Shown here: positions 56,901 to 64,000 of the stretch, in pieces
How the letters are laid out: each line of letters begins with the position of its first letter
How positions within the stretch are numbered: position 1 is the stretch's first letter
Assembly: GCA_018398765.1 (NCBI GenBank)
Contig: JAHBMJ010002400.1
Coordinates: 33,947-97,946, forward strand
Source of the DNA: Chromera velia
Lineage: Eukaryota > Sar > Chromeraceae
Reading direction: 5' to 3'
Length of the DNA: 64,000 nucleotides
Notes under the pieces: generated by a model
Databases searched by the model: none
Seen by the model: the letters and a program-made list of their open reading frames with translations, nothing else
What the model was told of the DNA's origin: nothing
Position numbers and translations under genes: made by a program

Positions 56901-58294
56901 CTACTGCTGCTGCTGTGCTGCAGAGAGCATACCACCAGGCATACCGGCAAGGTAGGTACGGACCGCCAAGCCCTGTGGTCTGCATCCTTCTGCAATCGCA
57001 CGTGCGGTCTGTCTCTCGTTAGATACCGCTTCTATATTGATCCCCCTTGAGACGAGGAGCCGTGCGATATGGAGTTTCTTTTCCTGGACCAGGCTCTCTG
57101 TGACACAAAGTACTGCAACGTAATGCAGAGCAGTCCATCTATTATTATCCGTCGTGTGTAGGTCTGCTCCGTTGTCAAGCAGAAGCTCAAAAACGTTCTC
57201 AGAACCCTAGTCAGAACCTGCTATACTTGCCTGATGAAGGTCCGGTGGATCGAAGTTCTGCGAAAATCTGGCATTGTGGTATTTACATTCGCCCCGCGAG
57301 AAATGAGAAGCTCGGCCACGTCTCTTTTATTACTTAGAGCGGTACCAAACGGAATGATGGTGAGGATAAGTAGGATGAATCCCTTTTTATTTGGTGCATT
57401 GATATTGGTATCACAGTCAAAGAGTGCCAGTGCTGCATCTCTTTGACCTGTCCTAACAGCAAAATGAAGAGCCGTGTCCCCCTGCGTATCTGCTGCATTG
57501 ATGTCTGCGCCATGTTTCAGATACAGATCGATCAGATCCGTCTAGTTATATTCCGCAGCTATACTCAGGGGTCGCCCTCCTTTTTTCTTCTCTGCTATCA
57601 CGTCCCCCCCACAAGTGACGAGAAACTCTGCAATCTCAAACACGATCGTTCCAACGTGCAGGGCGGAGTTACTGGCGGAATTCCTCACATCAACCCCTAC
57701 ACCTGCCCCCACTAATATCTTCGCTGCCTCAAGACCTAGCCCACCATCGTAAGCCTTTACTGCCTTGATCAGCGCTGTGTCATTGTCTACCACCCCATCT
57801 ACATCTGCACCCACATGAAGAAGAAGAGCGAAGTCCTCCCTCTTTGCCCTCCTCTCCTCCTCCCCGTCTGCCTCAAAAAACTCATCAAGCTTCTCGTGTA
57901 GCTGATCAGCCCCGATAGGCACAAAAGACAGAATCACGTTCCCGATGTCATACACAAACAGTGGTGAGAGGTCCATGCAGCACCGGGCGTTTATGATCCT
58001 GTTCAGTTGCACTCTGGCCCCCTTCCTCATCGTCTCTACCTGCTGCCTCAGCTCTGCAAGGGCAGCACTCTCCTGAGGGGGCACCACAGGAAAGCTACCT
58101 GTAGCAGCGGCAGCCGCAGCCGCTGGTGGATGAAGCGACCCGTCTCCCTCACCGTCACTGACAGGGAGGGTATTGTAGGTCCCCACAATCCTCCCCATGT
58201 TTTGGACCATCCCAACAACCTCCAACAGACTCACAACCACAGCTTCAAGCTCTTGCTGGACGGCAACGAGAGCTGCTGCGTTTCTTGCGGCCAT
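56901..58294 (-). pseudogene. Ankyrin-repeat pseudogene, in-frame stop and frame break
   Basis: The first 250 codons (58294-57545) start MAARNAAALVAVQQELEAVV, pass an Ala-rich linker and enter ankyrin repeats (LLLHVGADVDGVVDNDTALI, AAKILVGAGVGVDVRNSASN). A TAG at 57544-57542 stops them in mid-repeat (LSIAAEYN-stop). The same frame then continues for about 110 codons of ankyrin repeat (DLIDLYLKHGADINAADTQG, DTALHFAVRTG, VAELLISRGANVN) to a second stop near 57230. After a frame change near 57215, a third ankyrin segment (VFELLLDNGADLHTTDNNRW, TALHYVAVL, ARLLVSRGINIEAVS) ends with a Gln-rich tail and stop at 56901. Ankyrin repeats are protein-binding. Recent inactivation is the simplest reading; a spliced gene using an intron near 57215 would still leave the TAG. 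Confidence 0.75.
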
Positions 58295-58439
58295 CTTAGA
58301 AAGAGCAGAGAAATGTAATCCAATTAGAACAGACTGAAAAAAGTGGACTCACTAAATTCACTGTAGTCACTTTTGAAAACAACTTGGCTGGTTCAAGACT
58401 TTGCTGGCATACGGAGAAACAATGAACATATCGATATGG

Positions 58440-58868
58440 TTTTATGTATCAATATACCGCATTCGGCTGAAATTTGCACAGCGCACTTGATTCGGATTAA
58501 TTTCGAACGAAAAAAAATGAGTTTTGAAATGCATGCTGGGGGCCTCCAACATGTTGGGGAAGGGGCCCCGGCACTCTACTTGCATGCCTGATGACTTTCC
58601 GGGGCCCGATTCAATTTGTTTGAAATTCAGATTCACATCTGACGAAATTCAGTTTGTCAGATCTGAATCTGAATTTCGAACAAATTGAATCGGGCCCCGG
58701 AAAGTCGTTGGGCGTGGAAGTGGAGTGCTGGGGCCCCTCCCCCAACATGTTGGGGGCCCCTAGCATACATCTGAAAACTTTTTTTTTTTCAAAAAAATAA
58801 ATCCCGAATCACATTCTGTAACGAAATTGCAAAATTCAAGTGTATGCGGTATATGTCGATGTACAGGG
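58440..58868. mobile_element. Foldback element, about 430 bp imperfect palindrome
   Basis: Two arms of about 200 bp meet near 58645. The inner parts are nearly identical in opposite orientation (GGGGCCCGATTCAATTTGTT; CCAACATGTTGGGG; ACTTTCCGGGGCC). The outer parts are more diverged but still pair (ATATACCGCAT at 58454-58464 against ATGCGGTATAT at 58844-58854). There is no coding capacity. The outer sequence TACAGGG at the right end recalls mariner-type termini, but no target-site duplication was recognised, so the class is open. Confidence 0.65.
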
Positions 58869-59244
58869 TTGCTCAATCAAGAATGTCACCCAGGTGGTGG
58901 TTTCAGATCGAATGTGTTTCAGAAATGTTTCGGAAAGTTTCAGAGATCTTGAATCAGAGATCGGACATGGTATCGCTCGGATCGGGCGTCGCCGCCGCGT
59001 CCGGGTGTCCGCGGGCCCGGGCCATCCCGGGCCACACTCCGTGATTTCGCAGCTAGCTTTTTCATGCTTTTTCATGCGTACTATATACCGTACTTAATTG
59101 CAAGCGTTTGTGGTCGGGGAACTTCGATCTCCCTCAAAACAGTTCGAAGTTTCCGAACAAAAACTGCCCCTTTGATCGGAAGTTCACTTTTGTGCTCGTT
59201 CAATTCCCTTCCGTTCGCGCTGGGCCAGCGTTGTTTTCATTCAA

Positions 59245-60684
59245 GTGGACGTCGATTATCCTGTCCCAATAGCTAAGAGACGCACGATGGCAACGATAGG
59301 CGATCCCAAGACAGTGCTGCAGAGTGATGCGATCTTTGCAGAACTCGAAGGCATCAAAAGGCAAGAGAGGGAGTTGAGAGACAAGCTCAGCTCCCTGCGT
59401 TCGCGCAAGGCCGAGCTAAGGGCACTGCTTCCTCCCAGAGTCACAATGTCTTCGTTCTCTCGTCCCCTCCGAGCACGCCAATCAGCGCATCGCGCAGAGG
59501 GCAGGGAGTTACGACTTCAACTGCGCCAACTGAATTCTGAGGGCAGCAGGAACAGGGATGACCCTCTTCTTGTTGGTCTGAGTGCTGACATTGCCGCTCA
59601 CAGAGAGGCGCGCAAGCAGCAGCGTGCTCTGGACAGAGAGGTCATCGCAGAGCTGAGGGCCGAGCTAAAGACCATGCGGCAGGCACGCACCAAGAAGGAC
59701 CTGGATGCAGTCACAGATTCAGAAAACGCCCACGAAGTTGCAGACCCGTGGGTGGAACGTCTGCCCAAGATGCATCTGTTGTTTCCTGGAAGATCAGAAC
59801 GTCAGCGTCTACGGTGCTTCAAGGAACTCACCTCCAGACTTGCCACTGGCAGCGCTGCCGAGGGCCTCTCGGCTGTGGTGCAGCTGGTGGACGAAGAGAT
59901 GCGCAGGGCGTGTCCCCAGCCACTGGCGATGGATTTTAACGCTCTTGAGGCCCTTGCTTGGGCCTTTGGGCAGCAGAGTGTGTTCTGCCAACTGGTGCGT
60001 TTGGTTCTTTCAGATGACGCTCTTCTCGAGCGTGTGGTATCAGACTCATACCACCACGATTTGTTTGACAAGACTGTTCTTTTATCTGGTAAAGAGACCA
60101 ATTGGAAGCTCCGTCTCCACGTGTTCCGCCCAGAGTCCTTTACTGTCTCTCAGGAAGAAGTTCACTCCCACAGGAACCACTTCGCTTCCCATATCCTCCA
60201 CGGCGGCTTCACACACCAACTATGGGAACCTGCCAGTCCGGGTGATGAGGATGCCAAGGAGCTGTACAAGTACGTGTACGACCCTCTGGTTGCAGAGGAC
60301 GGAACCCGAATGTTTCACATTGAACCGAAGGGCAAGGTCAGGCTGAGACTGGAAGATGAGCAGACTGTCAAGGCCGGGGACACGTACTACATGCACCCTT
60401 CTGTCTTGCATGCCGTCACCGGGTTGGACGGTCGCACTATGACGTGTGTGCTGAACTCTCCCCAGGTGAGTGAGCGCAGTTGCTTCTCTACACACGAGGT
60501 CTGGGAGGAGGAGATGTTTACCCGTGAGCGTTTCACAGTTGAGGAGATGCAAGCGCAATTGAAGGATGTCCTCAATGTCGTTCAGACGAGAGGCGCACTG
60601 CCGGGGACCGACGACTCCGCAATGGATGTGGATACCGGGTCTGGGGGGCAACGACGCCGGGTTCGTCGGGGTGAGAATAGGTGA
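59245..60684 (+). CDS. Intronless coiled-coil plus cupin-fold protein
   Basis: 479 residues in one exon; the start at 59245 (MDVDYPVP) or the second Met at residue 15 are both possible. Residues 22-62 and 75-150 are strongly charged coiled coil (LEGIKRQERELRDKLSSLRS, LDREVIAELRAELKTMR). Residues 175-265 form a helical domain. Residues 283-405 look like a double-stranded beta-helix: NWKLRLHVFRPESF, EEVHSHRNHFASHILHGGF with His307, His309 and His312 as candidate metal ligands, then VKAGDTYYMHPSVLHAVTG with His384 and His389. This is the motif order of cupin-type metal enzymes such as small dioxygenases; the reaction is unknown. The tail ends with Arg-rich residues and repeats the MDVD of the start. 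Lack of introns beside intron-rich genes suggests an origin by retroposition or transfer (inference). Confidence 0.7.
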   Translation: MDVDYPVPIAKRRTMATIGDPKTVLQSDAIFAELEGIKRQERELRDKLSSLRSRKAELRALLPPRVTMSSFSRPLRARQSAHRAEGRELRLQLRQLNSEGSRNRDDPLLVGLSADIAAHREARKQQRALDREVIAELRAELKTMRQARTKKDLDAVTDSENAHEVADPWVERLPKMHLLFPGRSERQRLRCFKELTSRLATGSAAEGLSAVVQLVDEEMRRACPQPLAMDFNALEALAWAFGQQSVFCQLVRLVLSDDALLERVVSDSYHHDLFDKTVLLSGKETNWKLRLHVFRPESFTVSQEEVHSHRNHFASHILHGGFTHQLWEPASPGDEDAKELYKYVYDPLVAEDGTRMFHIEPKGKVRLRLEDEQTVKAGDTYYMHPSVLHAVTGLDGRTMTCVLNSPQVSERSCFSTHEVWEEEMFTRERFTVEEMQAQLKDVLNVVQTRGALPGTDDSAMDVDTGSGGQRRRVRRGENR

Positions 60685-61615
60685 ATACAGCCTGCCACTG
60701 AGGCTGCCAGTGAGATAAAAAACCCCATACACCCTTTGAAATAAACGTCTTCCTCATTAAATAATAAAGCACTATACTCTTCACTTATAACAAGCTTAAG
60801 AGGATCGATACAGCGCAGCTTATAGTCTGCAGCAGCTATAACAGCAGCCTAATTCTCTGGACATTATCATCTTATCCTATCCGACCATTGCTTACTAGTA
60901 ATAAGACAAAACGGCGAGAGTGCTCTAGGGCACCACTAAATCATTTATCACTTATCACTTAATATAGAGTATATTACTCAGTATAGGGAGCATACTCTAT
61001 ATATGGCTCACCGGCTTTAACCTCATACATCATCATCATCATCATCATCATATAAGTCAGACTCTAGGCCAGACTATGTAGACGCCAGAGTCTAGGCCAG
61101 AGTAATTACTACATTGCTAGCTAGATTGTAAAGTTGCAATGTAAACCGATCAATGTTTTTTGTAACACAAAATGTGAGCAAAATAAAACAGAGAGATATA
61201 AATTTTAAAGTAGATTTTGAATGTTTACGAAAAATATCTAATAATATCTAACTAGATATCTAAAAAAAAAAAAATAAATACTGTCCGATTAACAATATAA
61301 CATAGCACTGACATAGTAACACCTACTAGCACTAGCATAACATTGATGTTCCGGGTTTTACCCAAATATATAGTTTGAGACTATTATGTAGTATAGGCCG
61401 GCTACGAGCAGTGAGTACGCGACGGGCCCGCGGAGTGGCGGTGCCGCGAGGCCGGCGGCGCCGCGGCGATGTGCGCACGGACTTCAATAAGTGTGGCTTG
61501 GCACAGGACTGAATAAAGTGATATCGATCTGCATGCATTCGAATTAGCTAACGATCGCTAACGATCGTTGGACTGGCTTGATGAAAGGAACAATGTACGA
61601 ACCTCTCTAGGTCAA
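60685..61615. other. AT-rich spacer, probably including the 5' LTR
   Basis: No gene. It contains an (ATC)n run at 61026-61051 and two versions of a CAGACTCTAGGCCAGA motif near 61058-61102. Since the primer-binding site is at 61690, the 5' LTR of the retrotransposon should occupy the last few hundred bases of this spacer up to about 61686. Its left border cannot be set without the 3' LTR, which is outside the window. Confidence 0.4.
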
Positions 61616-61689
61616 ACTCTTATAATCTATAAACTCTGAATGCACATCGTTAGCATTGAGAGTTTTAGCCCCGTATTCTGCTTACAATC

Positions 61690-61714
61690 TGGTTCCCAGA
61701 GCCAGGTTTCGAAC
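61690..61714 (+). promoter_or_regulatory. Primer-binding site, initiator-tRNA-Met-like
   Basis: TGGTTCCCAGAGCCAGGTTT with CGAAC is complementary to a tRNA 3' end (acceptor stem plus T-arm TTCGAAACC). Its middle, AGAGCCAGGTTTCGA, matches the complement of plant-type initiator tRNA-Met, while the bases next to CCA differ. It lies 3-4 bp after the presumed LTR end, the usual position for reverse-transcription priming. Confidence 0.65.
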
Positions 61715-61759
61715 AGGCTTTTTGATTCGTTTGTATTTAGTCTGAATTCTGTTGCTGTC

Positions 61760-62776
61760 ATGGAACCACCTCCAGTCTTGGCTCCTTTGACAAACAAGCA
61801 GGTGGGAACGGCACTGTACAACCTTGAACAGTCCGTCACTAGCCTGCAGCAGACTCAAGAGATGATGCGGCAGACCATGGAGGGGCTGGTGGCGAGGGTT
61901 GCAGCTCCACCTCCACAGTTGCCTCCTCAGGTGCTGCCAATCAGTGAGGAGGGTGCACAGCAGCTTGTCGTGCCCTCTCAAGGCCCTGATCTGCAAAAGC
62001 AGCTTCCCCAAATTGCACTGAAGCAGCTGGACGAGTTTACTGGACGCCGCGACATAGTGGAGAGGTTTATTATGGACACCAACGACTACTTTACTAATGC
62101 GAATCTTGCTCCTCATCGTCAGCTTGGCCTCGCAAAGTCCTTCCTGTGTAAGGAGCTGAGGGACTGGTTTGACTTACGTATGAAGAGAGGCATGGGGTTT
62201 GCAGACTGGCCTGCGTTGCATGAGGTGCTGCGACGCAAGTATAAGGAGAAACATGAGAGGAGGAAGGCGAGAAAGCAGGTGTTATCCCTCAGGTGTACAG
62301 GGATAGTCGATGACTACAATAAAGAATTCTCCCTTCTCGCGTTGAAGATCACAAATGCGAGTGAGGAGGATCTCGTAGAGGACTATATTGAGGGTTTGCC
62401 GCCCGGGATTATATATGAGACTGACAGGATGGAGCCGATAACATTAGACAAAGCAATGGAGAAGGCGTTGGACAGCGAAATCTGGCTCAAGCAGGCCAGT
62501 TCACGCTCTCGAAGCCGTTGGTCGCGAGGGCCCCCGTCTGATCCGAGTCTGGTGATTGATCCCACAGGACCGGCTCCCATGGAATTGTGCGGTGTTGGGG
62601 TGCGACCTTCGAGAAGACTTCCACCCCGACACCCATTGATTTCACAGACGGTGTGGGAGAGCAGGGGGGGACTGAATCGGTATCTTCTATGTGGGGAAAA
62701 CACCCACATGATGGCCGTGTGTAGGAATGGACCTCAACTTCCTCCACACATGCGGACCATTCAAATGACGTCTTAA
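61760..62776 (+). CDS. gag: Gag polyprotein of Ty3/gypsy element
   Basis: Start chosen at ATG 61760 (MEPPPVLAPLTNKQ), because upstream in-frame codons overlap the primer-binding site. Coiled coil first (LEQSVTSLQQTQEMMRQTME), then the retrotransposon Gag capsid-like domain: LKQLDEFTGRRDIVERFIMD, LCKELRDWFDLRM, VLRRKYKEKHERRKARKQVL, IVDDYNKEFSLLALKI and EEDLVEDYIEGLPPGI. This domain packages element RNA into virus-like particles in the cytoplasm. The zinc knuckle is degenerate: CGENTHMMAVC keeps Cys, His and Cys of C-X2-C-X4-H-X4-C, but the first Cys is replaced (Tyr). Translation ends at TAA 62774-62776, after which the same frame stays open into the protease. Confidence 0.85.
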   Translation: MEPPPVLAPLTNKQVGTALYNLEQSVTSLQQTQEMMRQTMEGLVARVAAPPPQLPPQVLPISEEGAQQLVVPSQGPDLQKQLPQIALKQLDEFTGRRDIVERFIMDTNDYFTNANLAPHRQLGLAKSFLCKELRDWFDLRMKRGMGFADWPALHEVLRRKYKEKHERRKARKQVLSLRCTGIVDDYNKEFSLLALKITNASEEDLVEDYIEGLPPGIIYETDRMEPITLDKAMEKALDSEIWLKQASSRSRSRWSRGPPSDPSLVIDPTGPAPMELCGVGVRPSRRLPPRHPLISQTVWESRGGLNRYLLCGENTHMMAVCRNGPQLPPHMRTIQMTS

Positions 62777-64000
62777 TCCAGATCTCCGTGGCCGCCTAGG
62801 GTATCTCCAGGATTTGCCTCTTTCGTTCCAGATTTTGGGGCGACGCCTGGGTACCCCTGGCCACCTCCTCCTTACCTATCCCTTCCCTTCCCGTATCCCA
62901 TCAATCAAGTCACTCAACCTACAGGGGGGAGAGAGAGGTGTGGACAGAGAGGTGACAGTCCAAGTTCACCCATGCCACCTGGAAGAGGCTTTGGCTTCGG
63001 TGACAGAAGACGTACATGGCCTTCCTCTTTCGGCGGATCGCCTCAACCTCAGCCGAGTGGACATCAACCAGCGTGCAAGGCTGGATCGAGACGGGTAGCT
63101 GGGGTGAGGACGATCAGAAGCCGAAACGAGAATGACGAGACCGTGGTCAAACCCGAGTTGATGGTACGTTATGAAGTTGAGGAAGATAAAAAGCAGAGAA
63201 CAGATGAAGAATTGAGTGAAGAAGAGGATGATGAAGATGATTCGTTTGAGACTAGTTTTGTCTATCACGGTACTATCGCAAGTGCTCCAGTCAGAGTTTT
63301 ATATGACATTGGAGCTGATGATATTTTCATTGATAGCAAGTTTGCACACCTGCGTCAGTTATATATTCGCAGGTTTGGGACCCCAATGAGATATAGGGTG
63401 GCCATGAAGGAGCCCAGAAGACGAGAGGTCAGTGAGTATGCATCTTCTGTTCCCCTTCGTATTCAGGGGTATCGAGAGACAGTCGGTGCATTGCTAGCTG
63501 ACCTGGATGACTATGATGTCATCTTGGGAAGAAAATGGAGTGATGTCCACCAACCAGAACTTGGTCATTGGTCTCGTTCTCTTCGTTTCTTCTTTAACGG
63601 CATTATTTGGGGGGGTACAGGTGAAAAGAGCCAAGCTTGCCCTCCTGTCCTTTCTTCTGTGCAGGCCAAACGAGCAATTCGAAAAAATGCTGTCTGCCAT
63701 ATCGTAAGAATGGAGACGACACACTGGCTTGCAGGAGAAGGGGAACAGGAGTGCTTCGTGTATGCAACTGAAGTGAGTAAGGGAAAAGGAAAGGGGAGAA
63801 TGAATGATGGAGGGAACGTGCGTTCTGATTTTCTCTCTTCTAACTTTCTTTCTTCTCTTCCGTCTGATCATCCTGCTTGGTCGGCCCCTGATTTGTTGGA
63901 CGTGTGTACTTTTTTCTCTCGATCACTGACAGATGTGGATGTTCCTCAGGATGTGAAAGGAATTATGGCAGATCATGCGTCTCTTTTCCCCGATCGTCTC
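62777..64000 (+). CDS. pol: Pol 5' part (aspartic protease), incomplete
   Basis: Continues in the gag frame after the TAA, with no start codon of its own near the beginning, and is open to the window end. A Pro/Gly/Arg-rich spacer is followed by an acidic stretch and the retropepsin-like domain: VRVLYDIGADDIFIDSKF at about 63293-63346, where the active-site triplet is Asp-Ile-Gly (GAC at 63305) instead of Asp-Thr/Ser-Gly. The second family signature, DYDVILGRKWSD, follows near 63509. After about 130 residues of linker, the run ends in the region before reverse transcriptase. The in-frame stop and the altered protease triplet both suggest a defective copy, unless stop readthrough is used. Confidence 0.75.

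Larger units (their letters stand above)
61616..64000 (+). mobile_element. Ty3/gypsy LTR retrotransposon, 5' part, runs off window
   Basis: Order seen: possible LTR end (TTATAATCTATAAAC near 61619, then CTTACA just before the primer site), primer-binding site at 61690, gag at 61760, aspartic protease region near 63300 and the linker that precedes reverse transcriptase (DHASLFPDRL, the last codons of the window). Gag, protease and the pre-RT linker all share one frame, broken by a single TAA at 62774-62776. The protease-before-RT layout and the DHASLFP-type linker fit Ty3/gypsy; integrase and the 3' LTR are not visible. Confidence 0.85.

Noticed and set aside
61690-61714. tRNA gene fragment
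   Set aside because: It is in the antisense orientation of a tRNA 3' end, starts with TGG directly after the presumed LTR and precedes gag, so a primer-binding site is the better call.

Overview
This is nuclear DNA of a eukaryote. The genes are rich in introns with GT–AG borders, mostly tgcag acceptors and one GC–AG intron. They are separated by AT-rich, transposon-littered spacers and interrupted by very long microsatellites. One product has a signal peptide followed directly by a Phe at the predicted cleavage site and an Arg/Ser-rich stretch, which is the plastid-targeting style of algae with a secondary red plastid. Together with CBM20 domains, HET-like and Ankyrin/Arm/LRR families and a coiled-coil/C2-like/4-TM protein, this points to a photosynthetic alveolate-type alga. 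A chromerid such as Chromera velia is my best guess; this is inference, not a database match.

Layout. 0.96-5.4 kb: a divergent pair, an intronless HhH-GPD DNA glycosylase (-) and a HET-like/leucine-rich-repeat protein (+). 6.1-16.6 kb: a second divergent pair, a plastid-targeted protein with a probable LON substrate-binding domain (-, about 8 exons) and a mitochondrion-targeted ribose-phosphate pyrophosphokinase (+, 13 exons in a frame-consistent model). 16.6-21.7 kb: a sequence gap, a GACA/GATA/GAAA microsatellite and an AT-rich nest of small inverted-repeat transposons with target-site duplications. 21.7-27.3 kb: two head-to-head paralogues that combine an N-terminal CBM20-like starch-binding domain with an 18-residue Cys/His repeat array; the minus-strand copy has a frame break. 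30.1-32.7 kb: a degenerate ADP-ribosyltransferase-fold domain and an Armadillo-repeat domain that may be one spliced gene. 34.5-38.1 kb: a poorly resolved minus-strand membrane-protein gene with a huge CA repeat in an intron and an internal duplication. 39.6-53.4 kb: one 26-exon gene (1,377 codons, all phases consistent) for a coiled-coil, C2-like, four-TM protein, with a 1-kb CAGT-derived array in its last intron. 54.8-56.8 kb: MULE-like MITEs, one split by a hAT-like insertion. 56.9-58.3 kb: an ankyrin-repeat pseudogene. 58.4-58.9 kb: a foldback element. 59.2-60.7 kb: an intronless coiled-coil/cupin protein. 61.6 kb to the end: the 5' part of a Ty3/gypsy retrotransposon with a primer-binding site, gag and protease, cut by the window edge.

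The genes are not an operon and share no single pathway. Two themes stand out. First, many introns begin with tetranucleotide repeats that look grown out of the 5' splice-site consensus (GTCA, GTGA, GTGG, GTCG). Second, there is a duplicated CBM20 plus CxxC-GG-CEHGR repeat architecture that I cannot assign to a described family.
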